64,000 nucleotides of DNA from Eopsaltria australis (taxonomy: Eukaryota; Chordata; Aves; Passeriformes; Petroicidae), in assembly GCA_034509425.1 (NCBI GenBank), contig JAVTVJ010000344.1, forward strand, positions 479,872-543,871, read 5' to 3'. Made by a program: the position numbers and the translations under genes. This document shows, piece by piece, positions 11,661 to 23,060 of the stretch. The stretch's first letter is position 1. Every line of letters starts with the position of its first letter. The notes under the pieces were generated by a model. The model had not been told where the DNA came from and made no database searches. It saw nothing but the letters and a program-made list of their open reading frames with translations.

Positions 11661-13372
11661 TTGTTTTTTCTGAACTACTATACACAGTTGTAATAAAAAT
11701 GCTAAATGCTTCTCTGACACAGGTCAGAAGGAAAACAGTTCAGAACACTGTCTGAAGCAAGACAGTGGCTGATACTTGAGCAGATGTGTATTGTGTTGGT
11801 ATGAGTTTCTATCTCTCCGCTACTATTTTTGATACGATATTAAGAACTTCGTTTTTTGTGGAGTCAGTATTTATCCATTACCTTCTTCAAGAACTGCTGA
11901 AGTTAAAAGTAGGAACTGTGCATCATGGATAGAATGCCATGATATTGCATCACTGGGTGCTATTTAAAATTTTTTTAAAGTAGGGAACAAGTAGGGAACA
12001 CTGCAGAAAAGTTTACCATTGATAAAATGATGAAGGATAAATAATTTAATACTATATCATGTATCCATGAAACATAATTAACTCTGCCATGGAACATACC
12101 CTGCTTTTTTACTATTTTAGACTTACAACTTTGAATAAGTAGCCTGTGATTTACTGGCATCCAGGAATACCTGGCAATGGTTGGTTCTTATTCTAGAAGA
12201 ACCAGAATAACCAGCATTGCTTTAAAGAGCACTGTTTCATGTCACTATTTTATGGCAGTTACTGCAAAGTAGGTGTGTACATACAGTCATTTTTGTCGGG
12301 ATAAAAATACACAGAAAAGGTGTGAACGATTTCTACATTAAGCTAGTGGCATTTTGTACTCAGAAAGGTAAGGGATAATAAATGGTAGGTATGACAGAGA
12401 GCTATTTTCTCTTTGTTTGTGTCTGATTTAGTGATATGTTGTTTTAAATCCCTCATTGTAAACAACAAGTAAAAGAGATTGGATTGATAACTTTATGGTG
12501 AGTTAGTGTAAAAGGGAAAAATTGCCCCCTCAGTACTGTGTGATCACTTCTGTGAGGTATATTTAGTGATCAGTAAAATATTTTTTTAAGGTAAACAATC
12601 CAATTTTCCTCATGATAAAATCCACTATTTTCTGGTTTTTTATGATGCCAGGGCTTCAATATTGTTAAGAGCCTCTCTGCATACATGTGAAATAAAGTGA
12701 AATGTTTTGATATAAAATAGAAGATGACATCTAAAGTGATATGTCCAATTCATACGGTAACTTCAGGGACTGTTAGGACTATTTGTCAAGAGACAGTGAA
12801 AGTAGTCACAGGCTTCAAATGCTAGTGGGAAAAGAATAAGAGAAAATTAATCAGAAGATCTAAATACTTGAGAAACAGAGCATGAGTGATGCTTTTTAGA
12901 CTTGGAATATATAAGACTTGTGCCTTCCTAGGGCAAATAGTTGCCTGGACCTTTTAAAGGAGTGATTTTTGGTGGTGTAAAGTGTTCAATTTCAAAAGTA
13001 AGTTCCCTGCTAGAAGTTGCCTTCAAACTCTTTATAAACTATTCTGTCAGGAAAAGCAGATATTCTTAGACAAATATCCATCTGATACTTAGTTTTCAAA
13101 GCCTCAGCCAAGAGTCTGGTTAGTCTTGTGGTCAACGGTCAGGAAGGACAGTAGTTATGTCACATGTGGTGAGGACAATTGTGAGCAACAAGAGAATGAG
13201 TCAAGATGAGGATTGACACAAAGATAGAATGCCATTAATAGAATTACTCCTACAAAGAAGTTGCTAAGTATGAACTATTTGTGTGCTAGATTATTTCTTC
13301 AGACTTAAGGTACACACATCCAGTGTTTTAGAATTCTGAAGGACTAAGTGAGAACTTTGATTTTGGACCTAA
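11661..13372. other. Unannotated DNA
   Basis: No gene seen. It contains one small 11-bp tandem duplication at 11979-12000. Confidence 0.5.
11979..12000. repeat. 11-bp perfect tandem duplication
   Basis: AGTAGGGAACA occurs twice head to tail. Confidence 0.9.
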
Positions 13373-13373
13373 C

Positions 13374-13404
<31 letters not shown>

Positions 13405-13438
13405 GTCTGTCTGTCTATCTGTCTATCTATCTATCTAG
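13373..13438. repeat. TCTA/TCTG microsatellite
   Basis: About sixteen tetranucleotides. An uninterrupted TCTA run leads into alternating TCTG and TCTA units, then degenerate TCTA-like sequence to about 13460. Likely length-polymorphic. Confidence 0.95.
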
Positions 13439-13671
13439 CCTCTATCTCTACCTAGCTATAATCACCTAAAAATACTCTTTGCCTTTTGAATGAACAAGCT
13501 AACAAGGTGTGCAGAGTCTCATCTTTTTTGAGGAACACTGGAAAACTTACCTGCTTATGGTTTACAGGTGGAAAAAATCAATTTACATCAATTTGTGAAG
13601 AAGATTTAGGTCCAAGGAGCATGTCTTGAGTAGCAATTCTTAATTCATTACTAACATTTCTAGATAAAATA

Positions 13672-15235
13672 CCATAGAATAATAGAGTGGGTTGGGTTGG
13701 AAGTGACCTTACTAACAGTGGGAGAGATTTTGCCCCCATCAGTCCCCATTCTGCTGTCCATCCACTTGAGAGGTGTGAGAAGAGAGGTTGTCATTGAAGA
13801 CTGAGGCAAAAAGGTGAGTACCTTAGGTTTCTCCTCATCAGTGGTTACAACTTTGCTGGCCTTGTTTGTCAGAGGGTGTTACGCCTTCCTTGACCTTCCT
13901 CTTCTGGTTAGCACACCTGCAAAAGCCTTTCCTGTTATGCTTTGCTTCCCTTTCCAGGTTCAGTTCCAGGCTATTGTTCCTTGACTCATCCCTACACGTC
14001 TGAACTTCATCTCTATGGCCTTCCAGGGACACCTTTCTTTGTTTCTACTGTCTGTGCATTTGCTTCTTTCCCATTAGTTCGACCAGCTGTTCCCTATTCA
14101 GCCATGCCATCTCATGCCTGTGTTGCCTGATTTCTTGCTCTTGGGGATTGCCAGGCTTGTTCTCTATGGAAGACTTCTTTAAAGATGTACCAGCTCTGTT
14201 CCACTGTTCCTGTGGGCACTCTTCCAGGGGATCCTATTGATGTCTCCATGAAGACCTGGAAATTTGCTTTCCTGAAGTTCAGGGGTCTAACTTTAGCCTT
14301 TACTTGACCTGCATCCCTCAGGATGTGTGAACTCTACCAATGCAGGATTGCTGCAGCCTGGGCTGTCTCCAATCTCAATGGCCCCAGTTAGCTCACTTGT
14401 GCAAATCCACTAACACATTCCTCTGGTAGGTCTGCCTACTACCTGGGTCAGGAAGTTATCTTCCATGCACTCCAGAAGTCTCCTGGGTTGCCCACAGCTC
14501 TGTGTGCTACTTTCCCAGCAGATGCTGGAATGGTTGAAGTTCACATCAGGATAAGAGCCTGTGAGCAGGATACCTCCTCTATGTGGAGAAAGAAGGCTTC
14601 GTAAACAGCCTCTCCTTGATCAGGGTCCTGTACAGAACATCAACCATGAGGTTCCCTTTGTTGCCTCAGTCTGATTCTTACAGGCTTTTAGCCAGCTCGT
14701 GATTGTCCTCCAGGAACAACTCTTCACACTTGATCCAACTATTGATGCAAAGGGAAACTTCTCCCTCCCTCTTTTCTTCCCCATCTCCTTTGTCCCCCTC
14801 TCCTTCCTCCCCTGCCTCTTTTGAACAGCCTACGGCCATTGATTTTTGCAATTTAGTTATGGGATTCATCCCACCAAGTTTCAGTAATTGCAAAAAAGTC
14901 ATAACTTTCTAGCAGCACAGTGGCTTCCAACTTCTGCTGTTTGTACACTGATGTAGAGGCAATGGAGGTATCAGATGTGTCACCTTCCTAGGGGAGCACC
15001 CCTCAATTCCTTTCTCTGTTGGCTTCTCTTACCTCAGGAGTCCCTGGCTCATCTCCATAAGACTGAAGGCGTGCTCCAGTGTGACCAATACAGTTCTGAG
15101 TCACCAGCTGAGAGCCCTTGCCAGCACCCTGTCCCTCTAGCATTTTACTCTCATCCCACAGCTTGCCAGGGACACGATATTGTCCTCCTCCCCCATGACA
15201 TCTAGAATATGCTGTCCCCTTTCTAATGGCGAAAC
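13672..15235 (-). mobile_element. CR1 LINE, ORF2 endonuclease to RT start, internally deleted
   Basis: CR1 ORF2 encodes an apurinic-type endonuclease followed by reverse transcriptase. On the minus strand, 14862-14891 translates as AITETWWDES, the conserved start of the endonuclease domain. The sequence between about 14600 and 13750 continues through the endonuclease and the segment joining it to the reverse transcriptase, broken by stops and indels. Upstream of AITETWWDES, up to about 15235, is the N-terminal lead-in. At the low-coordinate end, 13672-13715 resembles the CR1 3' tip (GGGTTGGGTTGGAAGTGACC) and is joined almost directly to ORF2, so most of the reverse transcriptase and 3'UTR are missing. 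A pyrimidine expansion at about 14758-14822 interrupts the endonuclease. This is a dead copy. Confidence 0.85.
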
Positions 15236-15408
15236 CCAACGGTTTTTAACAGTAGCTTTTCTGTCAGGCATTGGAATCATGCTTAAGAGTAAGATTAACC
15301 TGTGTAAGGACATTTATTCCTCCCTCGTACAAAAAACCAAAAGAATTCACAAAAAATCAAACAAAAATGCATACACCCACCCATCCCCCAGTAAAACATA
15401 TAAAATCT

Positions 15409-15610
15409 GAAGCTGGAAAGTATTTAGCTTCCTTTTGCATATCAGAAGATATGTAGCTGCTTCATTAATCTAGTTTAGCTTTGTGCATGACTTTAAGTGA
15501 GAAAACCAATTAATATATTTGAAAAGCCAACTATAGGAATAATTCACTGACTGTTAAATAAAATTGAAAAAGAGGGATTGAATGTTATCTTCCACTTGCT
15601 CTTTCAGTTC
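15409..15610. repeat. Diverged direct duplication, copy 1
   Basis: Aligns with 15800-16000 at a steady offset of 388-391 bases. Matching landmarks are GAAGCTGGAAAG (15409), TTCATTAATC (15461) and TAATATATTT (15511). The similarity looks like roughly two thirds identity, estimated by eye. It is not a repeat family I can name. Confidence 0.65.
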
Positions 15611-15799
15611 AGCAAAATTACTGGAGGAAGGGTTTCATACCTTGCCAGTGTCTCTGCAGGAATCCTGATTTCTGCTTCGTTCAGTAAAGGCCTAAGGGCA
15701 AGCCAATGTTTGCTGCAATTTTCTGCAATAATAGCAAGACAATTTAGCAGTAATGGATAAGTAGGGAGAAAATTAAGCAGTTTGCTGAGATACAGAATC

Positions 15800-16000
15800 G
15801 AAGCCAGAAAATACTTGGCCTCATCTTAGGCTTCAAATTCATAGTCAATTCATTAGTGTAATTTAGTCCTTCCATAAGCCTTTGAGTGATAAATCTTACT
15901 AATACATTTGAAATACCAGCTGTAAGAAGAATTCAAATATTGGTGAGTAAAATTAAAGGATGAGGTAGAATGAATCCTTCATTTTCATCTGGTACATAAA
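15800..16000. repeat. Diverged direct duplication, copy 2
   Basis: Counterpart of 15409-15610, with GAAGCCAGAAAA (15800), TTCATTAGTG (15849) and TAATACATTT (15900) in the same order and spacing. The intervening bases 15611-15799 do not obviously repeat. Confidence 0.65.
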
Positions 16001-18592
16001 GACTTAAAAAGACCCTTGCAAAAATTACTCTTTCTACTTATGGTAAACACAAAGTTCTAAAGGAAAACATTATAAAATTGCACTTACATGTGTGAAAAAA
16101 AATTGGAGGGGGTGGCTGGAATATTTACTGAGCCTTAATTTTATGTTTGACTGGCTTGTTTGGGGATGAATTGCTGGCAGATCTCTGTTTTCTGTCATAT
16201 CCAGAACCCACTTGAAAATTGGCAATATGGTAAGGTCATTATTGGCTTGAATGTATTGTTTTGTATGAAGTCTTATATAATTGGCTTTGAACTGGTTTGT
16301 TTTTAATATTTAAATTGAAGCACAGTCTCAAAAAAATCCAGCTCAACCAGCAGTACATTAGTTAATCACTAAATTCAACCTCTTTAATTCTCCGAACAAA
16401 AGCTTAAAAGCCACTCAGGTATGAAGTAGTTTGCTTAAAATTTTTATAAATCCTATACACTGCAGTCAGAATAAACTAAGAAACCCTTAATTGCTTGGAG
16501 AGTCAAATTAATTGTATTATGTTTAGGTGTGAGAATATGATAGAATATGCGATAGGGATTTTAGTTGAGGCCTTGTACTAATTTTCATTCTCAGACTGAT
16601 GACATATATACACAACAGAGTCCTACAGAAAAAAGAAAACTGGACATATTGTCATGATTTATGCTTTATTAGGTAGAAATATAATTTGGATCAAGTTGTG
16701 CAAAAGACTTGTATTTTGTGGTACAAAATGTGGTAGTGAGATTTAAATTCTTAAATGGTGTGGTTGATATCGGGCATTTGGAAGTCAGGCTAACAGAGAA
16801 GCATGTGAAATATTACATATAAGGGGATGGGAATGGAGTAAAGGGACTTCCCGCCTCTAACTTTAGTCAAAAGCAATCCCTGACAGAAGTGGAAATCAGA
16901 GATTGCAGGAAAATCCCCCAAAAATAAAATAGTTTAAACCTTCATCAAGACTTACATTCTCGTGAGGTATCTTGAAAAATATTTACTCAGCTTTTCTTTT
17001 CGTACCTGTAAGAAGGGGATTCCACAGAAAGAAAAGATAGCCTGAAAGTTGCTTTTTCTTATTTTCTGAGACTCTCAATTGAAGAAAACAAAACAAAAAC
17101 AAACAAAACCCAGCCCAGAATTATGGGGTCATTAGTAGTAATTCTGAATTTATAGAAGGGGTTTTGATTGACTGAAGCAACCTGTCCCAAGGGAGAAGCT
17201 GAGTTCACATCTTAAGGATACATTCTTTGATCAAGCACAAAAAACAAACCAACCAACCCAAAACCTGAAAAACCAGAAAACCTAAAAACCAAAAGCCCAA
17301 AAAACCCCAAAAAACCCCAGAAACACAAAAAGCCAAAGCCAAAGAAAGATTGTTAGAGTTGACAAAGCCAAGCCTTTGAATTTTCCAGTCATCCCACGAG
17401 TCACTCCAGACAGATTAACTTTGTTGATGGAATGTATATCGATGGAAACAGATTCACGAGATGCAAGGTAATAAAATATTTGGATATCAAAGCTAGGATA
17501 AATGTGCATTCAGAGTGATCTGTGATAATCACTGAAAGTCAAGACAGTCTTGAGATAATGGAGGTAGTTTATGGAATATATCGTGTTACTACTAACATTC
17601 TTCAGTGCAAAGGAAGTAAGTCTTACAAATATGAAGAAAATGGTAGTTCTTTGATGAACTTTCTTTCTAGCTATGGGCTTCTTTGAAGAAGAAAATTATA
17701 GTGAAAGGTAACTAGAACAAGGTAATTTTCCCAGATTAAAATATTATTTTTGAAAATAAAGCCATAAATTAATAAAAGGAAAGAAACCCACAGCTTGCTA
17801 CAGTGAGACTTTTTATAATGAAAAAAAATAATTAAAAGTTGAAGAGCACATGAGAAAGATGCAATGCAGTAGGGAGAAACAATTCCCATTGCAAAGTTAG
17901 AAAGATATAAATATTGGTCTCATAGGTGCAAGTGGCTGGGTGTATTTTGTAGGGGATATATGGATTTCAGCACTGGTGCACTCAAGAGAGATGACACCCA
18001 GACTGAGCCACAAACTGCTAGCATGGTTATTGTCACTCTTAGTGGTTAAAAACAAACCAACTATTCAGACCAGGTGAAGTGTTGAAAAGTAGTTTGTCAT
18101 TGGCTGTACAACAATTTTGGTTTTGCTTGGACAAAAGATAACTGAATATGTGAAACAATCATATTGTATTCTCCTCTGAAAGTTCCTCTTATTTTGGAAG
18201 CCGTTTTCAATGCTAAATAACCTTCTATGATGGCTATATCACTGTGATTGTAGAGAGTCCACTAACAAAGTGAAGTAAATAAATGACCATTTTTACCCTC
18301 TCATTAGGAAGGCACTGTAGGGCTTAGGGTTTTTTGTGGATGGCTTTTGTGTTTGGTTTTTTTTGTGTGTTTTAAGAGTAGTAATTTTAATAGTATCAAA
18401 GTAACGGATGTTAGTCTTGGAGCATCATTTATATGCTGCTTTTATTTGGAGAGGAATGGATCTGGGTAGCATGACTTCCTAGCCTGTATCTAAAAATTCC
18501 ACATGCTGTGCATGTATACATACAGGCTGACAACATAAGCATAGGCTTGCATGAAAACCTCTAGTTTAAAACTAACTAAATAAATTTTTTCT
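16001..18592. other. Unannotated DNA with A/C-rich stretches
   Basis: No gene seen. Low-complexity AAC/AACC-rich segments lie at about 17079-17115 and 17236-17345, and they generate spurious open frames. Confidence 0.5.
17236..17345. repeat. A/C-rich low-complexity tract
   Basis: Imperfect AACC, AAACC and AAAACCCC units over about 110 bp. Confidence 0.8.
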
Positions 18593-18661
18593 TGTATATA
18601 TATTATATATATATAATATATGTACTATATATAAAATATATATTATATATTATATATATTA
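18593..18661. repeat. AT dinucleotide/AT-palindrome tract
   Basis: Almost pure alternating TA and ATAT palindromes over about 70 bp, which could extrude as a cruciform. Confidence 0.9.
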
Positions 18662-21210
18662 GAACAGACTAATAAGACAGAAATTCATGCATACAGAGAA
18701 AACAATGTGGTAGAAGTGAAAGACAACAAATACTAGTGGTGCCTCAAGGGAGTGTCCAGTAGTGTCATGACCTGTTCCTGGATGTAGGGGCACTGGGGAG
18801 AAGGCAGAACTTCTACAGTTCCTGATTGGAAGGCAGAATATGTGAGAGAGTGCACAGGCAACTTTTGCCTGAGGCTGTCCCTGACAAGAACAGGGTAAGA
18901 GCTAAGGTTCTGCCAAAAGGAGGGGACTTGTGACTTCACATAGTAGCAGCAGTGGAAAACTATCTCATGGGAAATTTGGAATCCAAATATTGTTGAAAGG
19001 CTCATGGGAATTAATCGAATACTGTTCACAAACAGCTGCTTGATAAACTGTTAAAACTTGAAGCATTTTGGAATTGTTGTGATCAATTTTAGTGTGATGC
19101 AAAGAAATTGTGATATTAAGCTCCCATGGTTTTAATTCCCAGACTGGCAAGGTCTGGGGATGTGCAGGAGTTACTTACTTCCATTTCAGTGAGTGTATTG
19201 TACAAGCTATACCACAAAGGCCACAGAGGTACTGGTTTGGACTCTTACAGAGAATACTGGAGGCTGAAGTGAGTCTAGTTTAACCTCCCCCTCTCCCCAG
19301 GACCACTACAACAAGTCTTTAGGATTTTTCCAGAACAAATACAACTGTGACTTTTTCAGTGGGTTTATTTTTTTTGAGGTCTGTGAGAAGATCTTGCTCA
19401 CCAAATGTAAGAGTTAAGGCAACCAAAATTTTAAGCTTCATTTGCTGAATATTTGCCTGTAGTGCAAATCAAGACGAGAGTAAAAAAAAAAAAAAAAAAA
19501 GAAAGTGGGGGGTAGAGAGAGGCCAAAGATAGAATGATGTGTGTGAGCTCTACGAACAGAGAATTGATGTCCTTACACTTGTGATAACAGTGTGTGTGAG
19601 GCAAATAGATAAAGCTGTCTCTTTAGACAATGCCGCCAAACAATCCTTCTGAATCACCCCAGCAGGCCTGAAGATTTATCCTGCCTCCCTCTCATTATTC
19701 TTTCTATCCTTCAGTCTGATGCATGCTGAAGTTGCATGCTAGAAACTGCTCTCCCTGTCTGAATCTCCCGCTCCTCCTCTGCCTGACTCCCCTCCTGCCC
19801 ACCATTCGGCCTTGCCAGCTGGCATGCCTCCTTCTCCTCCTCCTCCTTCTCCTGTTCTTCCTCCACATGGTGCCACCTGGCACAATCATTAGCTGCATCA
19901 TGCTGGGGAAGTTGGTGCTTGGATTCCTCCTGTCCTTCTGCCTCCTCTTTCAGATAGTTACTTTTGTGGGGAGTAGTCTTCCTATGGGCGTGCTTTCTGA
20001 GTGCCTGTGGCTGGTGTTTGAGGCATGGTAGGCAGACACAGCTGCAGGGAGTACTAGGGACATACACAGGTACAGCAGAGCAAGAAGACATTCAGGTGTT
20101 TCTCTTTTACCAGTTAGTGAGGTTCTGGTAGAGCTGAAGTTGTATTTCAGAGAAAGGAATGTTTTGCATAGTAACAGAAGTATGAAGACATGCATGAGGT
20201 CACAATCCATACCAGTAGGCAATTTGAATTATTGTAATCTAATTAGCAATCAAAAAAATTATTAGATGCTTTTCTCATTGATTAACTGAAAGAGTTCATG
20301 TCTAATTCTACAGTGAATGAATTTTTAACCAATAGAGCTTCATATAGAAAATGCTTAAAGTTTCAGAATATAAATAGTCATAAATACCTGCAAGCGTCAA
20401 TGGCTGTTTAGGAAATAAAAAAGATGGGGGATTCATTTGGTTATCCTTAAATTTGCATGACAGTTACTTCACTGTTTAATCTCTCCTGTTTCTTTCACTT
20501 TATGGCCTTGTCCATGAACTGTAGTTTTATTGCTTGAGAGACCTTCTGCTCTTATTGCACTTTTTTCTTAAATTTGTTTAAAGGACAAAAGAATAAATAA
20601 CTGTTCAAAGCTGGAAAGAAGATTTTGTTGAAATAACACATAGAGGTTTTTTGCCAAAACATGACTTTATTATACAGATTATCCTGTTTTTCTCCTGCAT
20701 GTTTCCAAAGCCAAAACCTCAATATTTTATATAAACAATATATTGAGTGATGTCTGATTATGTCCGTTGTCTTCACATATCAAGAGTGAGACAAAAGTTA
20801 ACTCATGAACAGCATTGGCTGCTCTACCCCTCCAGAGTAATTCCATTTCTCTTCACATATGAAGATAAATTTTGCAACAGAGCTCTCTCATCAGATGTAA
20901 TATATAATGTATGTATTCTTTTCTGCATGTCACTCTTGAGGACTAGAATGGCTTGAAATGACAGGCGTAGAAAATTAAAAGCTCTTCGAAGTAGGGAAGT
21001 AATGGGTTTTGAAGAGACTAAAACTTTTGATAAGTTGACAATATTTCATCTGTGAAATAAAAGCAATTTGACATAGTGAAAGGAGGAATATTTATGTCTC
21101 TTATGACGTAAATATACACAGCTTGCATGTACGTTGAAGTGAAATTATCTGAGCTATGCTGATGTCTTTGAAGACAGACAGAGTTAGTATAAGAACATTA
21201 CTTGTTCAGC
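18662..21210. other. Unannotated DNA
   Basis: No supported gene. It contains an 18-base A run at about 19482-19499. A CT/TCC-rich block at 19740-19960 produces overlapping 102- and 126-codon frames on opposite strands. Neither resembles a known protein. Confidence 0.5.
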
Positions 21211-22203
21211 ATTATGGGGCCTGATACGATTCATCCAAGAATCCTCAAATAACTGCTGATGTCAAAACCTCTTTCAATAATATTTGAGGAGTAATGGGAA
21301 TCCAGCTGACTGGAAGCTCATGAACATTGTCTTGATTTTTAAGAAGGGCAAGAAGGAGGGCCCTGGAAACTACAGGCCTGTCAGTCTCCCTTGAAGTGCC
21401 TGGAAAAGTTATGGAGAAGATTATATTGGGGGGAATGAAAGGAGATGCAGTCATGCATGGAGGAAAGTCCTGCTTATCAAACCTGATATTCTTTTAGGAA
21501 AGGAAAAGATAAGCTACCTAGTTGATCAAGAGAAGCAAGATGGATGCAATCTTTTTGGATTTCAGTAAAGTTTTTGATGATCTCTTGCAGGATTCTTCTG
21601 GACAAAATGTCCAGTCCACAGCTGGATAACCCCATCATGGGATGGGTGAGCAGCTGGCTCAAGGGTCAGGCACAAAGGGTTACAGTGAATGGGGTGACAT
21701 TGGACTGGGGACCTGTCACTGCTGGGGCTCCACAGGGCCCATCCTCAGCCCTCTGCTCTTCAATATCTTCATAAATGACCTGGGGAAGAGGTATGGGGAG
21801 CGGCTGAGGTCATTTGGTCTGCTCAGACTGAAGAAGATACTGAGGGGAGACCTCATCTCAGTCTAAAACTTCCTGGTGAGAGGAAGAGGAGGGGCAGACA
21901 CTGATCTCTTCTCTCTGGTGATCAGCGACAGGACCTGAGGGAATGGTCTGAAGCTGTGTTAGGGAGGTTTACACTGGATATTAGGAATGGATTTTTCACC
22001 CACAGGGTGGTTGGGCACTGGAACAGTTCCTCAGGGAAGAACACAGCACCAGCCTGACAAAGTTCAAGAAGCATTTGAACAATGTTCTCAGGCACATGGT
22101 GTGACTCTTGGGGATGGTGCTATACAGGACTAGGAGTTAGACTCAATGATCCTTGTGGATCCCTTCAAACGCAGCTTATTTTGTGTTTCTGTGATACATA
22201 GCA
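21211..22203 (+). mobile_element. CR1 LINE, reverse transcriptase and 3' end, internally deleted
   Basis: Plus-strand CR1 ORF2. It begins near the GPD-type motif (GGGCCTGATAC at 21216). It continues through degenerate IFKKG and YRPVS-like sequence, RT motif A as LDFSKVFD at 21555-21578, and the motif-B region about 21700-21740 ending in a PQG-like stretch. Then comes LLFNIFINDL at about 21750-21783. The next residues should lead to the FADD-type catalytic box. Instead the frame jumps at about 21788 to GERLRSFGLLRLKK, which lies far downstream in intact copies. The 3'UTR-like remainder runs to a degenerate terminal TTCTGTGATACATAG near 22200. Stops and frameshifts occur throughout, so the copy is non-functional. 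Confidence 0.9.
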
Positions 22204-22995
22204 TGGTATTGGCTGCTGTTAATGTTACAGTGACATTCGCTAACTCTGACCTCAAGACCTTAAAGTGCTTTGCTGAAGTTGATCTTTAATACTTCAAATG
22301 CTGCTTTAAAGGGTACCTTTTAAATACTTGGTTGATTGGATAAAGGATACGCACTCATAATTTTAAAATGTAAAGAAAAATGTGAAGTGTGTCTGTCAAA
22401 TGAAAATTTGACTATAATCAGAAGTTTTCAGAGAAAAATCAATAGCTTATTTCCATCAAACAAGAAGGCTCTGATAGTGTGATTTTCAGGTTTATAACTG
22501 CAACATATATAGCACCTTTTAATACCATCATATTACAGTGAGATCTATGAAGGTATAGTCATGTCACAGTTTTTAAGGAGAATAGTTGTACTTCTGTGTT
22601 TCAGATGGCTGTGCTTAAGAAAACTCAGCATTTCTTTTTTCTTTGCTTTTTTTTTAAACCATATAATGTATAGCTATATGTTGCTTTGGAAAATTTCAAA
22701 AATTAAAGGCTTTAAGCATCTGAAAGTTTGGTGTATCTCTATGCAGAAGCATAAACAGATCCTATAAATTATTTCTGTTTTATTTGCTGTCTGTGTTAGT
22801 CAGTCTATTGATAAATAGGAGTGGTCAGCTGATAAGCAGAAGGACTTGGCTGATTCTGTTTGAGGAAATGAAGCTATCTATAAATAAACAGTATAGCTTT
22901 TTGTTTGGGCTTATTGCTATGCTTTTCCTATCAGTCCTCTCCTTTCTCCTACTGGGGGGGATAGGGTATTTTGCAAAATTTTGGGCCACTTTTCT
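22204..22995. other. Unannotated AT-rich DNA
   Basis: No gene or recognised repeat between two CR1 pieces. Open frames are 60-86 codons at most. Confidence 0.5.
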
Positions 22996-23060
22996 CAGAA
23001 TCACAGAATATTCGGAGTTGGAAGGGACCCACAAGGATCATTGAGTCCAATTCTTTAAGT
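22996..23060 (-). mobile_element. CR1 LINE 3' tip fragment
   Basis: The plus strand carries AATCACAGAATATTCGGAG, then TTGGAAGGGACC and TTGAGTCCAA. This is the antisense of the strongly conserved CR1 3' terminus. Only about 65 bp remain, so it is a severely 5'-truncated insertion. Confidence 0.88.

Noticed and set aside
19482..19499. Poly(A) run as the tail of a processed pseudogene
   Set aside because: The upstream sequence shows no recognisable coding remnant and no target-site duplication was found.
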